NCBI RefSeq assembly: GCF_024713975.1
Contig: NC_091112.1
Location: forward strand, 3,599,001-3,663,000
Reading direction: 5' to 3'
Length of the DNA: 64,000 nt
Source: Paralichthys olivaceus
Taxonomy: Eukaryota; Chordata; Actinopteri; Pleuronectiformes; Paralichthyidae
The position numbers were made by a program, and so were the translations under genes. Under the pieces are notes generated by a model. It had not been told where the DNA came from. It searched no databases and was given only the letters and a program-made list of their open reading frames with translations. Positions 15,930 through 27,453 of this stretch are shown one piece after another (position 1 is the first letter of the stretch; each line of letters starts with the position of its first letter).

Positions 15930-15935
15930 AATAAA
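15930..15935 (+). terminator. ddx6: Candidate proximal ddx6 polyadenylation signal
   Basis: A canonical AATAAA lies about 760 bases past the stop codon, with TG- and T-rich sequence (GCGTGACTGTTTTT) some 25 bases downstream. Confidence 0.45.
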
Positions 15936-16771
15936 AAGGGCAGCTTTATTTAAATACTGCGTGACTGTTTTTCCCTTTCACTACTAATAATACATGAGCA
16001 GAGTAAATATAGGAAGACACAAGCCCTCATACTGATTCGTGGATGTTGGCCTGCAACCACACAAACAGCATGGGAAACAATTAGCAGCCACATGCTGTGA
16101 CATTATGGCTGTCGCAGCTTGACAGTCGTTTTTTTTTTGGAGTTTATCTTGCATTAAAAAAACACAGTTGGCTGGTGAATCCTGTCAAAACTATCGGCCG
16201 CTGTAGCTGGTGGATGAAAATCTGATTCAAAACAGCTTTGATAGCAAAACTTGCCATTTCTAAGCTCTCCGATATTTGAGCATAAACGAGTCCAAGACAT
16301 AAAGATTCGAAGTGTTTTTGTGAATTTTGGTGCAAAGCGATAGTTTGAACTTTCTTTTTCCACACACATCTTTAACCTTTCTGACTTACAATGTGGAAAT
16401 ATTAAGGTTTATAAAGCAAATGTTTCTGCAGATCCTAAAGTGAAACTTTCTTTTTAAGCCCCATCATGACACAATTTAAGTTGGTGAATGTATCAGTTGC
16501 CAATGTAAACTCTGCGGCCCAGCGGTTGAACATAGTTGTTGTCTGTATGGCTGCTGCTGCATTAGAAACTCCTTCAGGTTTAACTTTTTTATGAAATAAT
16601 ATAAATGTTGAGAAACGGTTTCATCTTCTATTTAGAACCGTGTCGACCTTCAATCAGAACTGAAATCAAAAGAAAGGAGTTTTCTCTCTGCAGCAGCAGC
16701 GATATATATTTTTTTGTTTTCCTTTTTGTTTTTACAAAAGAAAATGTGAGAATTGTTTTTTCTGAGGGGTG

Positions 16772-16807
<36 letters not shown>

Positions 16808-17527
16808 CAAAATTGTAGCATCTTTGAAACAGGCAGCTTTGACTTTTCTTTTTGTCCTCCCCTTCCAGAGCGTCACAACTTGTTTTTCTTTTTAAAAAGG
16901 CATAAAAAAGAGCTTATTAAGATTTATTTTTGATGCGTAAAGCAGTTTGGCTCTGTGAGGCTTGAGCACTGGGTAACTTCAGGAGGTTTTTTGTTTTTTT
17001 TGTGGTGGGTTTGCAGACGCCAAGTGTTTTATCAGATGCTCTCTGGGCATCTTGAGTCGTTCCCCCTCTCTGGTACTTAAAAAGCTTTGATTTGAAACAG
17101 TTTCTGCTTAAAATTCCACCAAACGTATTTTATAGCTTAGCTAAGTGCCAGAGAGGACGCTCAGTTATACAGGAGAGGGTTTCTGGATGAGCGTTTCAAG
17201 CACTGTGATCCTCTTGAACCTGTTCCATGTTTGTGTGACAGACGATCCAAGTGCTGTGATTTGTTTTCAGCAGCTCGATCCAGTTTCCCCCCGAGGGCAA
17301 TCTTTATACGAGGTGTTTATGAATCATTTTGAGGAAAAAGAATTGTAAATGATTCATTGTTTACACTAGTCGTTTACAGTTGGAAAAAAAAAAAAAGAAA
17401 AAATACTTTTGCTTCATGGATGGAGGAGGTAGAATTTATTTTGTTTCCCCTTGAATGAATTTCAGGATTTATATTGAAGCAAAACCAAAAAAGTGTGTGT
17501 GAGAGACGGGATGAGTGCGAGACATTA

Positions 17528-17655
<128 letters not shown>

Positions 17656-19598
17656 GAGAGAGGCGGGGTGTTTATGTGTGAGAGAGAGTGTGAGTGAGAG
17701 TGAGAGACGGGATGTTTAGGTGTGAGTGAGAAGGGATGTGAATGCAAGGTGTGTGTGTGAGAGAGAGAGAGTGTGTGTGAGTGAGTGAAAGGTCATAAAA
17801 TGTGTGATTGACAGTGTGGTTCAGAATCTCTACGTTCACATGCAGCTCACGACAGTTGTCTTTTGGGAAAATCAGATTTCAGTAGAAATGGAGTCGACCT
17901 GGTCTCATGGTTGACAGTTTGAAATAATAATAAATCTGTTCTGTGGCTGCATGTGAGCGCAACAGTCGTATGTAAGGTTTACTTTTCATGTTCAGGCCTG
18001 TGTCATGTTTCTGTTGGCCTTAAATATCAGTATGAGTGTTTACAGTTGTCAGGAATCTGCTTTTTGTTGTTTCTCTCTCTTTCCTTCTCCCTCGTCCTCC
18101 AGGAGTTCAAGTTTGTGGACACGAGATTTCTTTTCTAACTGGAAATGTTTTCACTTTTCTGTTCTTCTTGATGTTTTGTGTTCCTGATCACGTCTACCAC
18201 GGTTATCCCATGACCTCCTTTGTGACCAAAAAGCAAAAAATTCCACAGATGTTCATCGAGACCGAGTGGTTTCTCCTGACTTGTGTCCTGAACTGAACAA
18301 TTAACGTCTCAGACCCCTTAAAGAAAAACTGTCCTCAACAGCAACTTGAGTTTTATTATTTTCACTCCGAGCTTCTGTTCAATTGTTGATGACATTTCAC
18401 TCACAAAGTCATTGTTGAGATTTCAGGAAGACGAAGGTTTTGACTTTAAACGACGTCCTTTGGTGAGATAAAAATTAGAACTGATAGAAGTGGAGCTCCA
18501 AATGATGAAACACAAGTTGTTTTAAAGTTATTGAATTTTGTGTTAAGGTAAATTAATGTATCTGTCGTCACAAAGGAGGTTATGATGAATTCAGTTACGA
18601 ATGTTGAGTGTTGATTTTGTCATCTGGTGTTGTGTGCGAGCGTGTGTGTATGTGTGTGTGCGTGCACTCTGACCTGTCGGGTCTGTAGTGCTGACAGGGT
18701 GTGGGAGGGATATTTGTCCAAAATTTGTTTAAAAAGTGTAACTGTTAAAAAATATAAAATAAAAAAAGGAGGTAAGAGAAAAAAAAAAAAAAAGGGAATC
18801 AGGAAAGGTGTGGGTTTGAGAACAGAATTACTGTTTTGGCATCGCTGCTTCGGCTCTGCAAATTCTTAATTGGTGAGATTCAAAAAATGCGTTAATGGGC
18901 GAATTAGCCCAGAATAGTTCTACTGTGCATCACTAAATTCAATTGGACGTATTAATTTGCTGCACTAACGAAGACTCACCCGCGTTGCCAGGCAGCGATT
19001 TTGGCCAAATTTAACGATACACTCAGCAGATTTGTGGCAGGAAGCTGAGGATGAATTTAACAGTAGGTCAATGTAACGGCGACATTACGACTCTTAATTG
19101 GCTCTGACGTATTTTGGTTTGAATGTAGCTCAGGTTAGCACAACAGCAGTATTTCTCTACGACATGGGTCGATCGGAGATGCAGGACAGTTGGACATTAA
19201 ATTGGAGTGTAAAAAAAATAAATAAAAATGTTGGCTCAGTCGATCCTTCATATAAAAATTCTTACATATGGTATTCGATTTTTTATTTTTCTTATTTGTA
19301 GTCCCCTGGTGGCCCCTTGTTGCATTTCATCATTTTAAACTGAAAAAACAACAGCCCTTATCCAGACTGTATTTTGGGAATTGGTAAATTATTTTCCTCA
19401 GTCATTGTCCCACAATTCTCTGTTGTGCCACTAGATTAAAAACTAATGACTTTGATTGGGTGTAACTGAAAAACAGTTTCTTTTTTGTTCCCTGTTATGA
19501 AAATGCATCGACGCAGCACAAGATCTGTCGACTACTTGTGTGAATCACTCTGTCCTCTCCTGTTGTAACATGGAAATACTCGCAGGGCTCTTAAATTC

Positions 19599-19604
19599 AA
19601 TAAA
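19599..19604 (+). terminator. ddx6: Candidate distal ddx6 polyadenylation signal
   Basis: AATAAA is followed 20-45 bases later by a TTTGTCTCTTGACTCTTTG stretch that could serve as the downstream element. Assignment to ddx6 assumes an unusually long 3' untranslated region. Confidence 0.35.
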
Positions 19605-20099
19605 TTGAACCGAAATTTACATTTGTCTCTTGACTCTTTGTCTCTCAGTGACTGATTTAAAAACCCTGCAACTGACACATGATTTCTAAAAAACTATTGA
19701 GGGTGAATCTGCTTCCAGGAGTCACTTTATAAATGAAGAAAAGCGTCTGTCAAGTGACTTAAAGTGAAAAACCAGGGGGTGTGCAGGTCTTGCATTTTAT
19801 AAAAATAGAGATTTTTGAAAAGAAGAAAGGTGTCAAGTCTTAAACTTAACTTACAAATGTCTTTAAGAAGCTATGAAATATGTGAGTTTAGAAAGAAGGG
19901 CTGAGAAATCCACAGTTCTGATGTTATTAAATGTTTTTTTAACTGAAAAAGAAATAATCTTATCAGTATTAAATTAATATTAACATTATTATTAACATTA
20001 TTATTAACATTGTGCTGCAGATTAATTTAAAATCATCTAATTAGTATTAAATTATTAACATTAAGCTGCAGATTAATTTAAAATCATCAAACTCGATCT

Positions 20100-20488
20100 G
20101 TCATTTGACCTTGAAGCTGTTTCACTAGTCCCGCCCTCCAACGCTGTCACACAACACCTCCACCAATCCGTGAGCTGTAAAACAATCGCACCCCGCCCCT
20201 TTACGCCTGACCTCACCCCAGCGAGCCAATGGCGCTTGAGCAAAAACACAACGTCATCCGTCTAAAAAAAAAGCCACACCCCTTGGGTTCTCCTGACAGG
20301 CAACATGACTGACAGGGTGTTTCCGCCAATCGTTTTCGAGGACCGGGGCCTGACAGCCAATCACAGCACGTACAGGTTAAAAAAAAGGGCGGGCCTTAGT
20401 CGTCACTCCCCTGTCTCTTCTTCTTCTTCTTCTTCTTCGGTGCAAGTCTGGTTTAACTTCCGGCTGCATCGTCCTCTGGAAACACAAC
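20100..20488 (+). promoter_or_regulatory. tomm40: tomm40 promoter with four CCAAT boxes and exon 1
   Basis: Four forward CCAAT boxes lie at 20163-20167, 20226-20230, 20326-20330 and 20357-20361. There is no TATA box, which fits an NF-Y-driven housekeeping promoter. A TCT-rich tract (20416-20438) follows. The untranslated first exon probably ends at 20488 (AACACAAC then GTGAGT). The next acceptor lies at 21477-21478, one base before the start codon. Confidence 0.65.
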
Positions 20489-21479
20489 GTGAGTAGCATC
20501 GTTAGCGCGAAGCTTCATGAAACCTGCTTTTTCTCCGGACACACTTTAATGCGTGAGCTGATCTTCCGGCAGCGGCTAGCGGAGCAGTCGATGTTTGTTT
20601 CCCCGCGGCAGCGTCCGTGTGCGGGCTTGTTAGCCGCCGCTGGAGACGCTATCAAAGGAGCTAGCCTAGCTAACGTTATCACGCTAGCTTTCATTCAAAA
20701 CATGAGTTAGGCTTCGTCTCGTGATCGCAGCAGCTGGCGGCCGCTGGTTTCTCTTTAATCCGCGCGATGTGATGTCGTGATGTTTGTTCTGAAGTCTCTC
20801 CGGGCTTCCTGCCCGCCGCTGCTCCACCTGAACGTGAATGGACAGAGTGTGTGAAAGGTTAAAGGGACACTCCACCTATTTCAAACATGAAGATCAGCTC
20901 ACTCATTAGCTGCTGTGGCCTGTGACACTGTTTCCTGTTGATGTGTGTTGTTCTTCTAGAAGCTTTAACACTGTGTAATCACCATCATGTATAAAATCTG
21001 CTCAGCTGGACTTTATCACCATCACGTGTTATATCACATTCATCTGAACTTTAAGGGCTGTGCAGCTTTATATCCTCACATCCACCCTATTTGTACTTAC
21101 ACTATATTATATCACATTATTACCAGTGTGATGTGTATATTACTTTTAAAAATGACTAAACGTGGATGCCTTAAATAATCTATATTTCAAGATGATCAGA
21201 CCTGAATTGAAAGGATTTGTATCGACAGTTCACGGATGTGTTGAGCCTTACACGACCTTTAAGGTCTATTGATTCATCTCCCAATGATTTTCTCAGTAAT
21301 AGATCAGTTGTATGATCTTTGTAATGATCATCACAGTTTTTCGAGACCTCTGTGACTTCGTGTTTCATTGAAAATGTTCTTGGTCATCTTCATCAGGAGC
21401 GTTGTGATGACTCTTTACTCTTTAACACGTACTCACCCTCTTCTCTCACATCTGTTCATGTCCTCTCTGCCCTCACAGC

Positions 21480-23539
21480 ATGGGCAGTGTGTTGGCTGCC
21501 AGTTCCCCCAACCCTCCCCCACCAGCCTCTGGCGGTGCTGCTGCCCCCGGGTTGACGGTGCCGCCGGGCTTTGGGATGCCCCCAGTCTCCCCTGTTATAC
21601 CCCCAGCAGCAGGACAGCAGGAGGAGGCAGAAAACCCTCTGCCCAACCCGGGAGCGTTTGATGAGTGTCACCGCAAATGCAAAGGTACAATGACTGAGCC
21701 AAAAAAAAAAGACCTCAGTACCTGAACTATGTGAATGAAACTTATCTGCAGCTGTTGTTCTTTGCAGAGGTTTTCCCTATGCAGATGGAAGGCGTCAGGC
21801 TAGTTGTCAACAAAGGCCTTAGCAACCACTTCCAGGTCAGTCGGGTTCTTCGTTAATTGGACATTTTTACCGGCATGAATCAGAACAGACTGTCAGCGTG
21901 TTTTTGGACCTGTGCTTGTATTTAGAGTGATAAAGTGAAACCATATCTTTATATCTGAGGGGGTTTCTATCTCCAAAGTAGCTCAGCCAAAGAAAGCAAA
22001 CTGTGTAAATGTGTTCACATTTTTTAACAACTCTCTCAAAGGTGAATCACACTGTGTTGCTGAGCACCATGGGCGAGTCTACCTACAGATTCGGTGCCAC
22101 GTATGTTGGACCGAAGCAGACAGGTCCAGCAGAGGTGAGCACTGCACTGTCACTGTAATTCTCATCTGTCACACGTTTACTCTTATATTTCTGAACTGTC
22201 TTTAAAATGACCAGTTCCTCTTGTTCAGTTTTTTCCAGTCATGGTGGGAGACATCGACAACAGTGGCAGCCTTAACGCCCAGATCATCCACCAGATCACC
22301 AACAGAATACGATCCAAAGTGGCCTTCCAGGTAATTGCTTTTTAAATTTCAAGTCATTTCTTATTTAAAATACCTCCAAAATGTGACTGCTGTATCTTTT
22401 TTACTTATTTCTATATAATTGTCTCCCATGTTTCTTCATAGTGTTGCAGGACACTTCAGTTTTATTTGGACTAACTTTGTACAAATCTGCCACGTCCTCA
22501 GACACAGCAACAAAAGTTTGTGAACTGGCAGGGCGACGCTGAGTTCAAGGGAGAAGATTTTACTGCAACTGTGACACTTGGAAACCCAGACGTCCTCGTG
22601 GGCTCTGGTAGGTCATCAGTCGGTCGTCCAGTCTGCAGGAAGTTTCTTTCAACTGTTCTGAAATCAGCTATTGATCTTATCTTACCTGCTGTTGTTTGCC
22701 CGTCAGGTATTGTTGTAACACACTACCTCCAGTCCATAACGCCCGCTCTGGCTCTGGGAGGGGAGATGGTTTACCACCGCAGGCCTGGAGAGGAGGGCAC
22801 GGTGATGTCATTAGTTGGCAAATACACAGGTGAGACACAGGCGGTGGTGAGTCTGTAGTTCAGATTCATTGAGATGGAGGTTTCACTTGGACGTGTTGAG
22901 TTGAAGAACACTTTTATCTTCTCGCCCTCCTCCTTCACAGGCAGTAACTACATCGCCACATTGACTCTCGGCTCAGCGGGAGCTCATGCTTCGTACTACC
23001 ACAAAGCCAATGACCAGGTAATTTCTTCGACCTTGTATCTGCAAACCGTAAATATTTCACAGGATGGCCTCATGGTATGAAGAGGCGGATGCTCTGTGCC
23101 TCATTTCCCAGAGTTTCGTATTTTACCTTCATCCAGATGTGACTGTGCTCTGCTCTTCAACAGTTGCAGCTCGGCGTGGAGTTTGAAGCGAGCACCCGCA
23201 TGCAAGACACCAGCATGTCGTTCGCTTACCAGCTAGATGTGCCTAAAGCCAATTTACAATTTAAAGGTAGGACATGCATGTTAAGGTTTCATGTACATCT
23301 ACAGAAATAGTTCAACATGTTAAGGAATGCTGCCAATTCTTCTCTTGATCATACACATATACACATCTAATAATATTGTTGTTTGCGTGCCTCTGCCAGG
23401 TTCAGTGGACAGTAACTGGATCGTTGGTGCAACATTAGAAAAGAAGCTACTCCCTCTGCCGCTCTCCCTCGTCCTCTCCGCTTTCCTCAACCACCGCAAG
23501 AACAAGTTCCAGTGTGGTTTCGGCGTCACCATCGGTTAA
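21480..23539 (+). CDS. tomm40: Mitochondrial import receptor subunit TOM40
   Basis: This protein is the beta-barrel channel of the TOM complex in the outer mitochondrial membrane and passes almost all imported precursors. Nine coding exons (21480-21684, 21768-21835, 22042-22134, 22229-22330, 22502-22607, 22707-22829, 22941-23017, 23164-23266, 23400-23539) join in frame to 338 residues; human has 361. Residues 1-55 are Pro/Ala/Gly-rich, as in vertebrate TOM40. The barrel follows (Porin_3 family) from about CHRKCKEVFP to the end. It ends [13 protein letters not shown], which fits the C-terminal beta-signal used for membrane insertion. The start codon is the first ATG after the acceptor and agrees with [10 protein letters not shown] of the family. 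The neighbours to the right are apolipoproteins, the same linkage as TOMM40-APOE in mammals. Confidence 0.96.
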
Positions 23540-24194
23540 AGTCACCGAGCGGTGAGCGACCTGCAGACGGGACTTCACAGAAAGGACTAACTTAAGATGG
23601 ACGGACAGACTCTGCCATGTGCTGTACACCTCATACTGTCTCTGACCTCCTTTAGCAGATTCGGCCATAATCGTGTTCATCACATTTCATCAAATATGCT
23701 GAGTAGAAACACTGAACGGTAATAATATAAATCTAACGGCTTTAATCATTTAATCGCCTGAACTATCAGAAGTGAAACGAAGAATGCGATCGGTCAGGAA
23801 TTTGACGCCTGTGGCGACAAACCAGTAGAAAGACTGAAGACGATAAGAGACGTTACAGAGCTCTTTGTTTTTGTCACTGAGTTTGTTGCCTGTTGTGTTT
23901 TTGTTTTGAGTTTTATTCTTTTTTTACTGTGAAGTCTGTGTTGGCGTGCAGTGAAGGAAATCGGTGTCATTTGCTCGTATAACAATGATTTGTTGGTTGA
24001 AGACTGTCAGGAGGCGTGTGCTGTACTGTGTCACATTCACAATCCATCCCATGTTCTGTTGCCTTTTTTATGTTACGTACATTTGGAACAGTATATAAGA
24101 CCTGTATATACCTCTTGAAAACGGATAAATACCATTTCTTACTAATCCCGCACGTCTCTGTCGTATTCTTCAATCGATCTCGTCTCTGCTCGAA

Positions 24195-24235
24195 TGGACA
24201 CCTTTGTGTTAAAATGATCAACACAAAGGTGTCCA
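24195..24235. other. Perfect 16-bp inverted repeat (hairpin)
   Basis: TGGACACCTTTGTGTT at 24195-24210 is exactly reverse-complementary to AACACAAAGGTGTCCA at 24220-24235, with a 9-base loop AAAATGATC. It lies upstream of the presumed tomm40 polyadenylation signal, so a transcript would fold strongly here. It is short for a microRNA precursor. Confidence 0.9.
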
Positions 24236-24431
24236 CAGTGAGAACAAACTTACAAACAGGGGTTTGTGTCACATCTCACTATCTATATTTCCACTACGGA
24301 TGTAAATGCAGTGCAAACATGAATCCCTGTGTAAAAGTGTTGAATCTGCTTCCACGTCTTTTTTTTAGAGATGAAGACAGAATCTTTAAATGATTATTAT
24401 AATTCCTAAATACAGTTTAAAAAAACCATAG

Positions 24432-24437
24432 AATAAA
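24432..24437 (+). terminator. tomm40: Candidate tomm40 polyadenylation signal
   Basis: An AATAAA hexamer lies about 890 bases after the stop codon and before the tail of the opposing apolipoprotein gene. Confidence 0.45.
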
Positions 24438-24615
24438 ATCGCTAAGAACAACTGGATCAGCATTCATGAGAGAACATAACTCCAACAGTCTCCTCGTGAA
24501 ACCACATTTAAATTCACTAGATCCAGATTTTAATTTGGATCTGCTCTCAAATATCAGTCCTCAGATTTTCATCCATGAATTATTCTCTGAAATATTTGTG
24601 AAAAAAAAGTCAACT

Positions 24616-24621
24616 TTTATT
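24616..24621 (-). terminator. Candidate polyadenylation signal of minus apolipoprotein gene
   Basis: The plus-strand TTTATT reads AATAAA on the minus strand, about 150 bases beyond the stop codon of the short apoA-IV-like gene. Confidence 0.5.
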
Positions 24622-24769
24622 TAATAAGATAAACAATGAGTAAACTTGGAAGAAACAGTTGGGGTGTGGAGGCTTTAGAAACAGTTACACCGTGGAAGGG
24701 GTTGCTGGCGTCCAGCTTGGCCTTCAGATCGTCACCGTATGGAGCCAGGCTCTGCCAGATCTCCTGGGT

Positions 24770-25699
24770 TTACCCGGACACCTGCGTCTGGAGGCTCTTG
24801 GTCTTGGGGATCATGGCTTCCACCTGTGTCTGGAGTTTGGCCAATAGGTCCTCGGCGATGGGCTCCATGGTGTTGCTCACCACGGTCAGACCTTTATTCA
24901 GATAAGCCTTCAGCTGCTCGGCCTCCTCGCTAAGCTGAATCCTGAAGTCCTGAGAGCTCAGGGCAGCGATGTACTCGCTCACTGAGTCGGCGCTCTGAGT
25001 GATCCTGGCCCTGTGAGGCAGACAAACAAACACGTTGAAGATATTTCGAATGACAGAAGGTTTCTCTATCCAGCTGAGAGCAGAGACTGTAAGTAAAGAT
25101 GGACGACATGTCTCCTCCTCCTCCCACTGTCCATCCTGCAGAGAGCGGGGGACGGAGTCACGGGATCAGTCAATCAGGATGTTTCACCTCATGTTTATAG
25201 CATCAGATAATTACTTCAGTCTTATCAGAATGAGGAATTGTTTGACGTGTACTTTGATTCTTTAATTTGGCCCATGTCCCATCTGTTAACATGGAAGAGG
25301 TGGGGTTTATGACCTATACCGCAGTGATCCACCAGGTGGCGAACAAGACGTTTTGGCTTCACCTTTACTGAGCCGTCACGTCGTCCATCTTTTTATACAG
25401 ACTATGGCTGAGACTCTTACTCGACGTCCTGTCCCAGCTCAGTCTTCCTGAACTTCTCCACCAGTTCCATAGTAGCGAAAGTCATGTCGATAAATGAGTC
25501 CCAGGCAGCGTATCTCACCCTCTCCAGGTCGATCTTGGGCGCCTCCTGGCTCGGGATGTCGGCATTGCAAACTGAATGAAGGAGGTGAGAGCAGAGTTAA
25601 AACACTGACTGTGGTTCACGTTGGATCCAACTTTGAATCCACAGAGAAAATTTACTCACCGGAGAAAACAGCGAGTGCTAGAACCACGAGGACCTTCAT
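24770..25699 (-). CDS. Short apolipoprotein A-IV-like protein
   Basis: Three coding exons (25660-25699, 25421-25571, 24770-25010) join to 143 residues. The protein starts with a secretion signal (MKVLVVLALAVFSVCNA), then an apolipoprotein N-terminal region (to GQDVEARITQSADSV) and amphipathic helical repeats (EEAEQLKAYLNKGLTVVSN, MEPIAEDLLAKLQTQVEA). The first two exon lengths (40 and 151) equal those of the apoA-IV gene at 27454. It has about 110 residues fewer than that paralogue, mostly lost from the middle 22-mer repeats. A TAA ends the frame after QTQVSG. Sequence just past it would still read TQEIWQSLAPYGDDLKAKLD, like the apoA-IV tail (EEIQQNLAPYGEELK), so the stop looks secondary. It could be a small secreted apolipoprotein or a decaying copy. 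A TATA box and an untranslated exon precede it. Confidence 0.75.
25195..25405 (+). repeat. Dispersed repeat in apoA-IV-like intron, copy 1
   Basis: It runs from AGCATCAGATAA through CCCATGTCCCATCTGTTAAC and GACGTTTTGGCTTCAC to TTTATACAGACTATGG. This matches the layout of a very common non-coding teleost repeat. It lies in the intron between the last two coding exons of the minus-strand gene. A related piece is at 25945-26110. The family name is not assigned. Confidence 0.55.
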
Positions 25700-25796
25700 G
25701 ATTGAACTTGACCCCTGTTGGATGGGAAAATGTAAAAACTGAGCATCGACTTAATCACGAATTTGTAAAATGTTAAATAATAAAATGTTTTTACCT

Positions 25797-25870
25797 TCCA
25801 GAGGCAGCTTCTGTTCTGTCTCTCAGACGACCTGTGCTGCTCAGACGGCCGCTCATTCTTTTTATAGTCG
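25797..25870 (-). promoter_or_regulatory. TATA box and untranslated exon 1 of minus apolipoprotein gene
   Basis: The minus strand reads ACTATAAAAAGAATG with TATAAA at 25866-25861. An untranslated exon is followed by a donor (CTGGAAG then GTAAAA, near 25796). The acceptor ATCCAACAG then precedes GGGTCAAGTTCAATC and the ATG at 25699. The same layout of TATA box, short untranslated exon and intron is found in the other two apolipoprotein genes. Confidence 0.65.
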
Positions 25871-25944
25871 TATTTCAGGGTAAAGTCCTCGTTCCCCAGA
25901 CGGACAGATTCTGATTTATGATCTAATCAGTTTCAAACTGTTTT

Positions 25945-26110
25945 TAATAGCATCAGATAAGAAATTAAAACCAAACTTATCACAAACACAAACACTCGAC
26001 CAAACGTCTGGGTAACATGACCACAGTTTATGTAACGCATACTTTTCAAGTTGGTCAGTGTCCCATTCGCTGACATGGAGGAGGTGGGATTTATAACCCA
26101 CACATGAGAT
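25945..26110 (+). repeat. Dispersed repeat, copy 2
   Basis: This shares AGCATCAGATAA at its start and GTCCCATTCGCTGACATGGA followed by GGAGGTGGGATTTATAACC with the copy at 25195-25405 (GTCCCATCTGTTAACATGGA, GAGGTGGGGTTTATGACC). It is a diverged copy in the same orientation, just upstream of the minus-strand promoter. Confidence 0.55.
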
Positions 26111-27044
26111 CCCGTATGAACAAGGATCGCAAAGTAAACTGTATGTTTCTGATTAAAAAAACACAAAACCACGTCACATTGAAAGGAAACACTCGATGTA
26201 TTTAACAGTTATTTGAAGAATCTCACCAAAGTGAAAAGCTCAGAAAATGTAAACCTTTTTTTTTTTTATCTTTCTTTTAGCTGGAAAAACAAAATCCCTG
26301 TTTCCTTCACTGTTCTGTTAACTACAATACCAAGGCCTCTGTATGAAAACTGTGGGTTATCTGAGGGGGAACGTTTATCTGGAGGGAGCAGCAGTATGAG
26401 GAAATCAAACATTCTTCAGTCCAGATAATCTGCAGCTCAGGTGGAACAACTGGATCAAAGTCCTGAACCACATCTCACTGACCTAAAAAACCTCCGACAA
26501 CAGAAGCGTCTCTGAGTAAAGTTCAGGTCATTTCTGTAAAATGTACGTTTATAGAGGGAACAATGGAAACAAATATTAAATTAGTTATTTAAATCAAAAT
26601 GAGTGTATAGTAATAAATATAACAATAATCGTAAAAATCACATATCGCTGTTCTAGTTTGGAAAAATACACAATATTTGGGAGGATGTTTTAAAACCACA
26701 TGTCCGTCAAATCAGAGAAGGAAAAACCTCCTAATAAAAACTTACGGATGAGAAACGAAGGAAGAAAATACAGAAAATACATCTGAATGAAATAATATTT
26801 CTCTCATAAAACTGGAAAAAACACAAAACCATCAAGAGAAACAATAGAAGTGAATTAGAGAAATAACAAACCTGAGTTTTCCAAACAGTGTTGACAATAA
26901 GAGTCGTCCCGTACTCACCAATGTTCAGGTTTATATTTATACATTAAAAACTGCAGGAGTTGAGCTAACGTGCTTTAAAATCACAATGTGAAAACTTAAT
27001 GTTAAAAACAATGCAGCAGATAAATAGAAGAAGAAGAAGAAGTC

Positions 27045-27215
27045 ACAACAGACATGTGCAGAATCCGGTTGAATTAAAAGCAAGATTTAAGAAGGTTGGA
27101 TTTAAGAGGATCAATGTGGGAGGAGAGTTAATTCCAGAGTTTGGGATCAGCGACAGAAAAGTCTCCAGTTAAAGACGAGAGGCCGTCTGACCTGTGACGA
27201 TGACCTCAGCAGTGA
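27045..27215. repeat. Dispersed repeat fragment upstream of apoA-IV
   Basis: The text AGCAAGATTTAAGAAGGTTG and GGGAGGAGAGTTAATTCCAG then AGTTTGGGATCAGCGACAGA resembles a frequent teleost non-coding repeat that often has GTTCCAGAGTTTGGG. It lies just upstream of the apoA-IV TATA box. The assignment rests on pattern memory only. Confidence 0.4.
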
Positions 27216-27287
27216 TGTGGAAGCAGAACAGCACGACACTCAGCGCTGGACTTTACTCCTCTGGCTCCTCCATACTGCTCGGTCGCC

Positions 27288-27363
27288 TATATAACCTCAG
27301 CCATGAGCCGTGCAGGACACAGACGCAGACTTCAGCATCTCCCTGACAGAACAACAAGCTCAG
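27288..27363 (+). promoter_or_regulatory. apoa4: TATA box and untranslated exon 1 of apoA-IV
   Basis: TATATAA lies at 27288-27294. The untranslated exon ends at 27363 (AGCTCAG then GTAAGAC). The acceptor TTTCCTTCCAG lies two bases before the ATG at 27454. Confidence 0.75.
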
Positions 27364-27453
27364 GTAAGACTCCAGCGACGAGGTGTCTCCTCCGAAGCCA
27401 CGAGATTCACACGGAAATACCAAACAACTCATTCTGCACGTTTCCTTCCAGCC

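Larger units (their letters stand above)
23540..24615 (+). other. tomm40: tomm40 3' untranslated region
   Basis: No coding sequence is seen. The region has a perfect 16-base hairpin at 24195-24235 and an AATAAA at 24432-24437 that may end tomm40. It meets the oppositely directed short apoA-IV-like gene, whose own signal lies at 24616-24621. Confidence 0.5.
25870..27287. other. Spacer between head-to-head apolipoprotein genes
   Basis: No coding sequence is recognised. The spacer holds two dispersed repeat fragments (25945-26110 and about 27045-27215) and an AT-rich part between them. Because the two apolipoprotein genes start outward from it, enhancer elements shared by both may lie here, but none can be named from sequence alone. 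Confidence 0.4.

Noticed and set aside
24195-24235. MicroRNA precursor
   Set aside because: The stem is only 16 base pairs, shorter than the usual precursor stem, so I report it only as a hairpin.
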